Assembly: GCA_949293415.1 (NCBI GenBank)
Contig: CASFDK010000041.1
Span: 1-64,000 of the forward strand
DNA from: an uncultured Verrucomicrobiota bacterium
GTDB lineage: Bacteria; Verrucomicrobiota; Verrucomicrobiia; Opitutales; Intestinicryptomonadaceae
Length of the DNA stretch: 64,000 nucleotides
Reading direction: 5' to 3'
In this document: positions 1 to 7,682 of the stretch, piece by piece
Position numbering within the stretch: the first letter of the stretch is position 1
How the letters are laid out: each line of letters starts with the position of its first letter
Translations under genes and position numbers: made by a program
Notes under the pieces: model-generated
What the model saw: only the letters and a program-made list of their open reading frames with translations
Told to the model about the DNA's origin: nothing
Databases searched by the model: none

Positions 1-169
1 AGCGAAGCTACGCTGTTTAGGCTTGTCAAAATAGGTTTCAGGCGGTGGCTTTACATTTCGGCGGCGGTGCGAGCATATTAGCATATGTGACCACTGCCGC
101 CGAAATGTGAAACGCCGCATCAAGCCTATTTTCACAAGCCCAAAAAAACTCTCGGCTATCCGCAAACCT
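1..169. repeat. Composite palindromic repeat element, copy 1
   Basis: The first 27 bases are identical to 23697-23723, and 117-169 matches 23947-23999 at nearly every position. Between these shared ends lies a long hairpin: 18-34 pairs with 129-144 (one mismatch), 53-65 pairs perfectly with 96-108, and the tip pairs CATAT (74-78) with ATATG (83-87). The element stops 2 bases before the thiH stop codon, so it forms the 3' flank of that operon. It may continue left of the window. No protein reading is credible here. Confidence 0.75.
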
Positions 170-171
170 AC

Positions 172-1290
172 TCACAACGTAAAGAAGTCTTTCCAGACGG
201 GATCGAGTCCGTGCTGCCGTAACGCCTCCGCGAATTCCTGCGGGGTTCTTCCGTCGTCGATGTGGAATTGCTCTCCGCTTTCCTCGCGGTCGGCGTATCC
301 CCCCGGCTTTGTGCTGCTGAACGCGCTCATCTGCGTTACGCCAAGCCCCATCAGTCCGTCGCGCAGCTTGCGGCTTTCGCGCGTCGATACAACTATCGCA
401 AGACGGCTGAGGAAAATGCGCAGTGCACACGTCACCTGAACAAGCTCCCTGTCGTTGGGAATGTTTTCGGGCAGCGGAACATAGCCGCTCGCCGCGGGAC
501 GCATACGCGGCAGACTTATCGAAATCTGCGATTTCCACGCCTTGTGCATAAGGTATTTTGCATGCAACGCCACGGCGAGAATCTCGAAACGCCACTCGTT
601 GACGCCGAGCAAGGGTCCGAGTCCGAGCTTGCGCATACCCGCTTCCGCGCCGCGCTCGGGAGTGCCGAGCCGCCACCAAAAGACCGATTTCGGTCCCGAC
701 GGATGCAAAGTTGGATATACTTTTTCGTCGTAAGTTTCCTGAAATACTGTCAAACCCTCGCATCCCGCATCGACGTACTTTTTGTAGTCTACCACGCGCG
801 ACGGGGCGATTTCTATCGAAACAGACGGCATCTTTTTTATCGCGATGTCGATTACGTCCGCAATATAGCCCGAGGAAACGAGCTTCGGATTTTCGGCTGC
901 GACCAGAAGAATATTGCGGAAGCCGAGGTTGTATATTGCATCGACCTCGCGGCGAACTTCGTCGAGCGTAAGTGTTCTGCGCTCGATTGCGTGCCTGTGC
1001 GCGAAGCCGCAGTAGACGCAGTTGTTTATGCACTCGTTGCTGACGTAAAGCGGCGCGAACATACGCATTGTCCTGCCGAAATATTTGCGGGTGATGGCGG
1101 CGGAAAGGCGCGCCATAGGCTCGATGTACGCTTCGGCGGCGGGCGAAATGAGCGCGGCGAACTCTTCGAGCGAGTTTGCGCAACCGCGGCGAAGTATCAA
1201 TTCGACATCGCGCGGAGACGTTTTGCGGCAGGCGGCGGAAAGTTCGTGCAGGTCGTGGCTACGCAGTTCCTCGAGAAACGTGTCTTTCAT
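172..1290 (-). CDS. thiH: 2-iminoacetate synthase ThiH (radical SAM)
   Basis: 372 aa. ThiH cleaves tyrosine with S-adenosylmethionine to give dehydroglycine for the thiazole ring of thiamine, in the cytoplasm. The radical-SAM cluster motif CxxxCxxC is visible at Cys87, Cys91 and Cys94 (CINNCVYCGF), and the length is normal for ThiH. The ATG has a GGAG ribosome site 9 bases upstream that overlaps the thiG stop, so thiG and thiH are likely translationally coupled. It is the last gene of the coaX-TPR-HhH-thiG-thiH run. No thiS, thiF or thiC is visible nearby, so the sulfur carrier must be encoded elsewhere. Confidence 0.95.
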   Translation of the reverse strand: MKDTFLEELRSHDLHELSAACRKTSPRDVELILRRGCANSLEEFAALISPAAEAYIEPMARLSAAITRKYFGRTMRMFAPLYVSNECINNCVYCGFAHRHAIERRTLTLDEVRREVDAIYNLGFRNILLVAAENPKLVSSGYIADVIDIAIKKMPSVSIEIAPSRVVDYKKYVDAGCEGLTVFQETYDEKVYPTLHPSGPKSVFWWRLGTPERGAEAGMRKLGLGPLLGVNEWRFEILAVALHAKYLMHKAWKSQISISLPRMRPAASGYVPLPENIPNDRELVQVTCALRIFLSRLAIVVSTRESRKLRDGLMGLGVTQMSAFSSTKPGGYADREESGEQFHIDDGRTPQEFAEALRQHGLDPVWKDFFTL

Positions 1291-1296
1291 TTGGCG

Positions 1297-2082
1297 CTAC
1301 TCCAAAAAACCCGTCAACGGGCTTGTCGCCGATGCGAAAATTCCGCGAACCGAAGAGCCAACGCAGTACGCCGTGCGCCCCGCCTCCACAGCCGCCGCAA
1401 AGGCCTTCGCCATCGCAACGGGGTCGGTCGCGACGGCAACTGCGGTGTTTACCATTACCGCCGCCGCGCCGAGTTCCATTGCCTCCGCCGCGTGCGAAGG
1501 CATACCCAAGCCCGCGTCGACTACCACGGGAACGTCGCACTGGTCTATCATAATTTCGATTTGTCCGCGCGTTTCAACGCCCCTGTTTGTGCCTATCGGC
1601 GCGCCGAGCGGCATAACCGCAGCCGCGCCCGCGTCCTGCAAACGGAGGGCGAGAACGGGATCGGCGTTGATGTACGCCATAACCTTGAAGCCGTCTTTGG
1701 CGAGAATTTCCGTTGCGGCGAGTGTTTCAATCGGGTCGGGAAGAAGGTAGTTAGGATCGGGGTGGATTTCGAGTTTTACGAAATCGCCGAAGCCCGCGGC
1801 GCGCCCGAGACGGGCGATTCGCACGGCTTCGTCGGCGTTTATCGCGCCCGAAGTGTTGGGCAAAACGAGGTATTTCGACGGTTCGAGCCAGTCGGCAATA
1901 TCCGCCGAAGCGTCTTTTCCGCCGCCGAGATTCGCGCGCTTTAGAGCAACCGTTGCAACCGACGCGCCGCTTTGCGCCAACGTGTCGCGCATTACTTCGG
2001 GCGATGAAAACTTGCCCGTGCCCAAAAACAGACGCGAGGCAAACTCCCTGTCTCCGACAACCAATTTCGTGTCTTTTTCCAT
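1297..2082 (-). CDS. thiG: Thiazole synthase ThiG
   Basis: 261 aa. ThiG condenses 1-deoxyxylulose 5-phosphate, dehydroglycine and ThiS thiocarboxylate into the thiamine thiazole. The Schiff-base lysine sits in FVKLEIHPDPN (about Lys103), and the C-terminal half has the phosphate-binding stretches of the TIM barrel (VDAGLGMPSHA, NTAVA). I chose the ATG at 2082; a TTG at 2097 would add only five residues. It lies 6 bases upstream of thiH. I see no TPP riboswitch in the 60 bases between it and the HhH gene. Confidence 0.95.
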   Translation of the reverse strand: MEKDTKLVVGDREFASRLFLGTGKFSSPEVMRDTLAQSGASVATVALKRANLGGGKDASADIADWLEPSKYLVLPNTSGAINADEAVRIARLGRAAGFGDFVKLEIHPDPNYLLPDPIETLAATEILAKDGFKVMAYINADPVLALRLQDAGAAAVMPLGAPIGTNRGVETRGQIEIMIDQCDVPVVVDAGLGMPSHAAEAMELGAAAVMVNTAVAVATDPVAMAKAFAAAVEAGRTAYCVGSSVRGIFASATSPLTGFLE

Positions 2083-2142
2083 ATTCTTAAAAATCAAAAG
2101 GCGATTCCGTTTGAAACCGCCGAAATATAAATCGAATTTTTT

Positions 2143-2400
2143 TTATGCGGTGCCGTCGTCGCGTTCGGCAAAATCCACGGCTATTTTCAAGGCGTTGAGA
2201 ATGTCGTCTTCGGTCGAAGGCCTCGCCTTTTTTGCATCCGCCAGAAGCGATTGGGGGTCGCGCCCGCGCAGCTGGTAGATTTCGCGGATTTTTATGTCGA
2301 GCAGAGCGCGCGCCGCGCGCACGTCCATGCGCGGAATGCGCATAAACGGGCTGTTGAGCGCGCCGTAGTCTATCTTTCTCTTTTTCTCGCGGGGCGGCAT
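2143..2400 (-). CDS. Small helix-hairpin-helix protein, Cdd1-like (putative)
   Basis: 85 aa, basic N-terminus. The segment from about residue 20 (IPRMDVRAARALLDIKI) through REIYQLRGRDPQSLLADA resembles the helix-hairpin-helix fold of the 'pathogenicity locus' Cdd1 family, in which a short protein begins with an HhH and ends with an (Asp)-x-x-Leu-x-x-x-(Arg/Lys)-x-Ala-Val helix. The family has no firm biochemical role; DNA binding is a guess from the fold. The gene starts 1 base after the TPR gene ends and lies 60 bases before thiG, so it is part of the operon. Confidence 0.6.
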   Translation of the reverse strand: MPPREKKRKIDYGALNSPFMRIPRMDVRAARALLDIKIREIYQLRGRDPQSLLADAKKARPSTEDDILNALKIAVDFAERDDGTA

Positions 2401-2401
2401 T

Positions 2402-3586
2402 TTACTTCTTTGCGTTCGCCTTGAGCTTTTTTACTACCTCGGCGGAACGCGCGTCGGATGCGTATTTCTTTGCACCCTCCTCCAAAAGCTTTACAACGCC
2501 TTCGTCCTTGTAGAGCGGGTCGGCATTCGCTCCGAGCGCGCCGAAATAGAAAACGTCGGCGGAGTCGTCGCGCCCGACCGACCACTGCACGCAGTCGGCA
2601 AGAAGTTGCGGCGCAGGCTTGAGGTCTTTTATGTAGGGCTGGAAGAGTTCCCAGACTTTTCTTTCGTGCGAGAGCAGGAAGAGGTCGAAGCCGTCGGATG
2701 CGGCTTCCTTGTCGCCCGTTTTATAGGCCTTCATTATGAAGTCGGCAGCCCCCATAATATCGCCCGTGCGGTACGCGACAAGCCCCATTCCGCGGAGCGC
2801 AACGGCGTTGTTCGGCTCGGCGGCTAGAACCTTTTTATAGGTTTTTAGCGCAATCTGCCACATTTCGGCGAGCGCGGCGGCGCGGGCGGGAACGGTCAGG
2901 GAGGAAACGGGCCAGATTTTGCCTGTCGCCATAAAAAGGCGGAAGACCGTCGACATTCCGTCGGGCGTTGCCGAGCCGAGCACCGCGCGCGCGTCGATTG
3001 ACGAAAGCACGCGCTTTGCGAGGGCTTCGTCGAAAGCCTTTCTGTCTCTGCCCGCGTAGAAAAGGATTACGTTGAGCGCCTCGAGATTCGTCTTCGCCAT
3101 CTTTTCGAGCTGCGGAAGGTACGGTTTGATGTCGTCGAAACGCTGCGTCATTATGTATGCGCTGCAAAGGAAGACAACCGACTTTTCGTCGCCGCCGTCG
3201 ATTGCGCCCTTGTAGTAAAGCATGGACTTGTCGATGTCTTTCGAGAGCAGGCTGATTGTGCCGAGTGTTCGGAGGGCGCGGACGTTCTTGGGTTTTACCT
3301 TAAGGAACGATTCGAGTGCGGACTTCGCCTTGGGAATGTCGCCAAAGCTCAGGTAGCAGAGCGCGACGGGCAGAAGCTGGTCGGGCTTGTACGCCGCGGG
3401 ATTGGCTTCGTAGTCGCGCAGAAGCGCGGCGTTCGCGCCTTTGTCGGCGAAGACTTCGCGCGGCTCGAAAAGCTCTGTCTTCGAGAAATTCGCCTTGTCT
3501 TTCAGCAGCGCGGGCGACGGTTTTTCAGCCGCAAAACCCGTGCCGACTATTGTAGCCAGTGTCAAAATCGCAAAAATTTTTTTCAT
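2402..3586 (-). CDS. Secreted tetratricopeptide-repeat protein
   Basis: 394 aa with an N-terminal signal peptide (MKKIFAILTLATIVGTGFAAE). Several TPR-like helix pairs are visible, for example around residues 80-115 (PVALCYLSFGDIPKAKSALESF), 120-150, and 255-295 (PNNAVALRGMGLVAYRTGDI). TPR proteins act as scaffolds; the partner is unknown. Its ATG overlaps the coaX stop by 4 bases (ATGA), so the two are translationally coupled. No enzyme motif is seen. Confidence 0.8.
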   Translation of the reverse strand: MKKIFAILTLATIVGTGFAAEKPSPALLKDKANFSKTELFEPREVFADKGANAALLRDYEANPAAYKPDQLLPVALCYLSFGDIPKAKSALESFLKVKPKNVRALRTLGTISLLSKDIDKSMLYYKGAIDGGDEKSVVFLCSAYIMTQRFDDIKPYLPQLEKMAKTNLEALNVILFYAGRDRKAFDEALAKRVLSSIDARAVLGSATPDGMSTVFRLFMATGKIWPVSSLTVPARAAALAEMWQIALKTYKKVLAAEPNNAVALRGMGLVAYRTGDIMGAADFIMKAYKTGDKEAASDGFDLFLLSHERKVWELFQPYIKDLKPAPQLLADCVQWSVGRDDSADVFYFGALGANADPLYKDEGVVKLLEEGAKKYASDARSAEVVKKLKANAKK

Positions 3587-4353
3587 CTTTTTTGTACGTT
3601 TTTAAGGAAAGAATGTGCCAAACCCAAGTTTGCCAGATTGGACTCAATTTTTCTGTCTGCAAGCCATTTTTTAGGAAGATACGGAACGCTGCCCCCCGTG
3701 AAAACGGTCTTGTCTTTAGCCGACCCGCCGCCGAAAAAGTCGCGCTCAATGTCGGCGATTATTCCGTCGGCGAGTTTGCAAAAGCCCTTTACGCAACCGA
3801 CGTGCATTGCCGATACCGTGTTTTTGCCGACGCTCATATCGTAGTCGGCGTCGGCGGGATTTATCTTCGGCAGCTGCGCCGCGCGCTCGTTCAGGTAGTC
3901 GGTAAACGCGTGCATTCCGGGGGCGATTACCCCGCCGGCGTAGCGTCCGCGCGCGTCCACCAAGTCGATGGTTACGGCGGTTCCCATATCGACGGCTATA
4001 TACGGAGGCTCGAAAAACAGCCCCGCGCCAACCGCGTCGGCAATTCTGTCCTGTCCGACCTGTTCGGGAAAATCAGTATCTATGGCAATCGGCGAAGTTT
4101 CGTTGGTAAGCTGGAAGTTTTCAAAGCCGTCAAGAACCGCTCGCAGGGCGTCAGAGTATTTCGGCACGACGGAGCACCATGCCACGCGCCCCGACGAACG
4201 GAGCGCGTACATATCCGCACCCGAGAAAATTCGCGCGAAGTCTCCGCTCGGATAGTCGGCTGTGGAGAGCACGCAATACCGCCCCGCATCGACTGCGACC
4301 GTTGCGCAATGCGTGTACGTATTGCCGATATCTATTGTAAAAATTGTGTCCAT
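3583..4353 (-). CDS. coaX: Type III pantothenate kinase CoaX
   Basis: 256 aa. CoaX phosphorylates pantothenate, the first step of coenzyme A synthesis. The N-terminal nucleotide loop FTIDIGNTYTH (residues 5-15), the GQDRIAD segment (about 100-106), and AVDMGTAVTID (about 120-130) followed by GGVIAPGM are all CoaX signatures of the ASKHA kinase fold. Length is typical. First gene of the five-gene minus-strand operon; a terminator-like hairpin separates it from the lipoprotein gene upstream. Confidence 0.95.
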   Translation of the reverse strand: MDTIFTIDIGNTYTHCATVAVDAGRYCVLSTADYPSGDFARIFSGADMYALRSSGRVAWCSVVPKYSDALRAVLDGFENFQLTNETSPIAIDTDFPEQVGQDRIADAVGAGLFFEPPYIAVDMGTAVTIDLVDARGRYAGGVIAPGMHAFTDYLNERAAQLPKINPADADYDMSVGKNTVSAMHVGCVKGFCKLADGIIADIERDFFGGGSAKDKTVFTGGSVPYLPKKWLADRKIESNLANLGLAHSFLKNVQKR

Positions 4354-4409
4354 TGACGCATTTTGGGCGCGGATGAAAAGGAAATCCCGAAAAGGCGGTC
4401 GCCCGACGG

Positions 4410-4465
4410 CGGGTATAAAAAAAAACGCACCGATTCCACTGAAGTGAAACGCGGCGCGTCAGAAA
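4410..4465 (-). terminator. Candidate rho-independent terminator of the lipoprotein gene
   Basis: Read on the minus strand, an imperfect GC-rich hairpin (CGCGCCGCGTTTCACT ... AGTGGAATCGGTGCG) is followed by a run of nine T. It lies between the lipoprotein stop (4536) and the coaX start (4353). The stem has several mismatches. Confidence 0.55.
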
Positions 4466-4535
4466 TTATGCGGATTGCGGGGCGCGACCTTCGGCGGGGG
4501 TTATTATGCCTCGGGACTGCGAACCGACCCCAAAA

Positions 4536-4793
4536 TTAATAGTCTTCGATGGAGATGAGACCCCAGAGGAACTGGGTTCTATCGCCCGAGGGCAATTCCA
4601 TTCCGCAAGCGTCGTCCGTGCGGACAGTCATCGAAATGGGAGACGAAGGGGTATAGCAGGCGGGTTCGTAGGTGTAGAGACCGAAGAGCGTACTTTTCTG
4701 GTGCGCCGTAGTTTCGTCAGCTACATTGCAACCCGAAAGAAGGGCTGCGCCCGCAAGCGACAAAGCAAGAAAAACTGAATTACGAAGTTTCAT
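4536..4793 (-). CDS. Small lipoprotein of unknown function
   Basis: 85 aa from the ATG at 4793; a TTG at 4802 gives three extra residues and is less likely. The N-terminus MKLRNSVFLALSLAGAALLS followed by GC forms a lipobox (LSGC), so the mature protein would be anchored through a diacylated cysteine. The rest (about 65 residues) has no recognisable domain; two further cysteines could form a disulfide. The gene stands alone with its own terminator. Confidence 0.65.
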   Translation of the reverse strand: MKLRNSVFLALSLAGAALLSGCNVADETTAHQKSTLFGLYTYEPACYTPSSPISMTVRTDDACGMELPSGDRTQFLWGLISIEDY

Positions 4794-4962
4794 AAAGACC
4801 AATCTATGTTTTCGTTCGCTGAATGCAACTCATTTTTTTTATTTTTTTTTCGGAAACTTTTTTATGCGCGTTTGCATTTATATAAAGAAGTGCTTTATCG
4901 GAATGTTGGACAAGGAACGATTCCGAGGAAATTTTTCGAAAAAAACAATAACACATTTATAA

Positions 4963-7125
4963 ATGCGACTCCTAAAAACCATCATCCTGTACGCCGCCGC
5001 GTGTGCCGCGGTATCGGCGGCGGGAAGCAACGACACCCTGCTCTCGCCGAAACTCGACGACTCGCCGCAGGGGCCCTTCTTTCTCGTGGACGAAACGCCA
5101 GCAAACACAATCAAGATTCTCGAGGCGCTCTCGGGGCGCATCGCCATTGTCGTGCCGAATCTGCCCAACGTTAAGATAAACTTTTCAACGGAAGGCAAGC
5201 TGAAGCGCTCTGAGGCGGTCGTGGCGTTCGAGTCGCTGCTTGCCACAAACGGCGTTGCTCTCTCGCCGCTCGGCGAAAAATTCTTCAAAGCCACTCCGCT
5301 TGTCGGCGCGGGCGCGCAGGCTCCGAAGCTGCTCGAGGAATCGCCCGCCGATTTGCCGCCGAGCCAGGCGTTGTACTCGAAGCTCTACGAGCTTAAATTC
5401 GCCGACGCGGAAACGCTCGTGCCGATTCTGCAAAAATTCGTCTCGCCCGAGGCGTTGGCGTCGCTTGCGCTCTTTCCTCAGAAAAATTCGTTCCTGCTTT
5501 CCGACACGCTCGTCAACCACCAGCGGCTCGAAAAAGTCTTGAAAAAAATCGACGCGCCCGCGCGGATAAACGAGGACATCGGCGTTGTAATGCTCAAAAA
5601 TATGTCCGCCGACGACCTCAAGCGGCGTTTCGCGTCGCTAAAAAGCGAGGTGCTCAAAAAATATTTCGACAAGACAACAATAGAGGCCGACGAACGCACA
5701 AACCAAGTGCTCATTGCAACGTCGCGCGGCAACCTCAAGAACATAACCGACATCATCGAAAAGCTCGACATCGACGCGCAGCCGCTTACGAAGTCGGAAG
5801 TATTTTATATAAGGCACGGCGAGGCGAAGGACATCGAAAGCGTTTTGAACAGCGTGGTCAAGGGGCAGAAGACGGCGGCGAAAAACGCGCTGTCTGCAAA
5901 AACCGCAGCCGCGAACGCCGCGAACCGCAACAACCGAATAGCGAACGCGGCAAACCGCAACACCGGCGCAAAAGCCCTGCCCACAAACCTCACCGCCGAC
6001 CCCTCGGGAGCGTCGTTGCAATTTTCCGACTACATCACCATCGTCGCCGACGAGCGCAGCAACTCGGTCGTCGCCTACGGAACGCCCACCGACCTCAGGC
6101 AAATCGCCGACCTCATCAAGAAAATCGACATCGTTCTGGCGCAGGTTAAAATCGACGTAATCATAACCGAAGTTACGCTGACCGACAACCAGACTTCGGG
6201 GCTTTCGTCGTTCGGACTGGGTTACTCGCTACTCGAAACCGACGGCAAAAAGGGATGGTCGGGCAGAACGGCGGTCGCGGCGATGGACGGCACGGAAACT
6301 TCGCCGTTCACGCTATCGCTCGACGAATACGGATTCAACAGCGTCTTCAGCGTCGCCTCGCAAAACAACAACATCAAGATTCTGTCCGCGCCGTCGATTG
6401 TCACCACGCACAACAAAAAGGCCACAATCAACGTATCCGAAACGCAGGCGTTGATTACGCAAACTACGTCGATTGAAACAACAAGCTATCCGCAGACGAA
6501 AAACACGGTCGAGTGGAAGGACATCGGCATAATCCTCGAAGTAAAGCCCCTCATCGGCGAAAACGGCGTGGTACAGCTCGAGATAAAACAGACCGTCGAG
6601 TCGGTCGTGCGCACGCAGCTTATCAACGACGTAAGCCAGCCGATTATCGGCAAGCGCGAAGCCGAAAGTTTCGTCAGTGCCGCAAGCGGCGAAACCGTGA
6701 TACTTGCGGGGTTGCAACAGACGAAAAGCAACAAGACCGATGGCGAAGTCTTCCTGCTCTCCGACATCCCGATCGTGGGCGAATGGTTCAAGCCGCAGTC
6801 CGAAAAAACCGAGCGCACGGAACTGATAATTTTCATCCGCCCGACAATGGTCAAAAGCCGTCCCTACGCCGAAATGCTGAAGGAAAATAAAGTAGGATCC
6901 GACAAGACCACAAAGGAGGTTGAACGCTATTTCGAAACGGGAAAATTCCACGATCCGCAAAACGAGACAATGGGCGTGGAAAACAGAGGATTCAGCTCGT
7001 TTGAAAAAACCGTTCTGCCGAAACCGCTCACCGAAACGGAAAATGCCGAACAGTCAAAACGGGCGCAACCGACGGAATCCGACAAGTCGGCAAAACGCAG
7101 GCAAACGCGCGTGGGCGGCAGATAG
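4963..7125 (+). CDS. gspD: Type II secretion outer-membrane secretin (GspD family)
   Basis: 720 aa with a signal peptide (MRLLKTIILYAAACAAVSAA). It would form the multimeric outer-membrane channel of the T2SS. Periplasmic N0/N1-type domains span roughly residues 45-360 (repeated motifs such as LVPILQKFVSPEALASLAL and VFYIRHGEAKDIESVLNSVV). An Ala/Asn-rich linker lies near 305-345. The secretin core follows from about 390 (VKIDVIITEVTLTDNQTSGL), with ILSAPSIVTTHNKKATINVS and a C-terminal LSDIPIVGEWFK block. The last 90 residues are a polar tail. First gene of the gspD-x-E-F-TPR operon. Confidence 0.92.
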   Translation: MRLLKTIILYAAACAAVSAAGSNDTLLSPKLDDSPQGPFFLVDETPANTIKILEALSGRIAIVVPNLPNVKINFSTEGKLKRSEAVVAFESLLATNGVALSPLGEKFFKATPLVGAGAQAPKLLEESPADLPPSQALYSKLYELKFADAETLVPILQKFVSPEALASLALFPQKNSFLLSDTLVNHQRLEKVLKKIDAPARINEDIGVVMLKNMSADDLKRRFASLKSEVLKKYFDKTTIEADERTNQVLIATSRGNLKNITDIIEKLDIDAQPLTKSEVFYIRHGEAKDIESVLNSVVKGQKTAAKNALSAKTAAANAANRNNRIANAANRNTGAKALPTNLTADPSGASLQFSDYITIVADERSNSVVAYGTPTDLRQIADLIKKIDIVLAQVKIDVIITEVTLTDNQTSGLSSFGLGYSLLETDGKKGWSGRTAVAAMDGTETSPFTLSLDEYGFNSVFSVASQNNNIKILSAPSIVTTHNKKATINVSETQALITQTTSIETTSYPQTKNTVEWKDIGIILEVKPLIGENGVVQLEIKQTVESVVRTQLINDVSQPIIGKREAESFVSAASGETVILAGLQQTKSNKTDGEVFLLSDIPIVGEWFKPQSEKTERTELIIFIRPTMVKSRPYAEMLKENKVGSDKTTKEVERYFETGKFHDPQNETMGVENRGFSSFEKTVLPKPLTETENAEQSKRAQPTESDKSAKRRQTRVGGR

Positions 7126-7132
7126 ACAGGCA

Positions 7133-7681
7133 ATGAAGCATTCGAAATACATCGCCGCGTTTTTGTTGACCGCAGTGGGTATCGCGCCCTGCTTCGGCTC
7201 GGGCGCGGACAATGCCGACGCGCAAAAAGAGCATCAGCCGACGCGGCAAAAATCCGACGCGGACGGCGAAACGCTCGCAAGGCTTTTCGAAAAAAATCCG
7301 TTCGGCTCGAAAAGCGCGGACGCCGCAAAATCCGGCAATGCGGGAAAACAAACCGAGGCGCAAAAATCCGCGCTCGAATTGCGCTCGATTTACTGCGTGG
7401 ACGGCAAGTGGTTTTTCTGCGTTTTCGACTCGGCGGCGAAACTTTCGTACACGCTTGAACTGCGCGGAAAAATCACAGAGAAAATTCCGTACTGCGTCGA
7501 TTTCTACGACGACGAAACGAAAAGTATAAGCATATCGGGAAACCTCGAATCGGCAACGCTTACACTCAAAACGCCCGACGCGCCGACGGGGGCTGCGCCG
7601 CAAGCCGCGCCGCTTCCGCAGACCGTGCCGAATGCGCAGGCGGCGAAGCCGAAGACAAAAAGGCTCAAACCGAAAAATTAA
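7133..7681 (+). CDS. Small periplasmic T2SS-operon protein, unassigned
   Basis: 182 aa from the ATG at 7133, seven bases after the secretin stop. An N-terminal hydrophobic segment (YIAAFLLTAVGIAPCFGS) acts as signal peptide or anchor. A low-complexity linker follows, then a compact domain (about residues 78-145: LELRSIYCVDGKWFFCVFDS ... SISISGNLESATLTLKT) and a Pro/Ala/Lys-rich tail. Its position between secretin and ATPase and its layout suggest a GspC- or PilP-like link between secretin and inner membrane. That is inference from context; no sequence signature confirms it. Confidence 0.65.
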   Translation: MKHSKYIAAFLLTAVGIAPCFGSGADNADAQKEHQPTRQKSDADGETLARLFEKNPFGSKSADAAKSGNAGKQTEAQKSALELRSIYCVDGKWFFCVFDSAAKLSYTLELRGKITEKIPYCVDFYDDETKSISISGNLESATLTLKTPDAPTGAAPQAAPLPQTVPNAQAAKPKTKRLKPKN

Positions 7682-7682
7682 A

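Noticed and set aside
1-169. Integron attC site
   Set aside because: The hairpin and conserved ends recall attC, but the GTTRRRY and RYYYAAC core sites are not found and there is no integrase or cassette array.
262-1944. Long plus-strand reading frame across thiH and thiG
   Set aside because: It is antisense to two clear enzymes with complete motifs and lacks any recognised domain; high GC leaves many shadow frames open.
2083-2142. TPP riboswitch before thiG
   Set aside because: The gap is too short and lacks the conserved CUGAGA and thi-box stretches; upstream genes are tightly packed.
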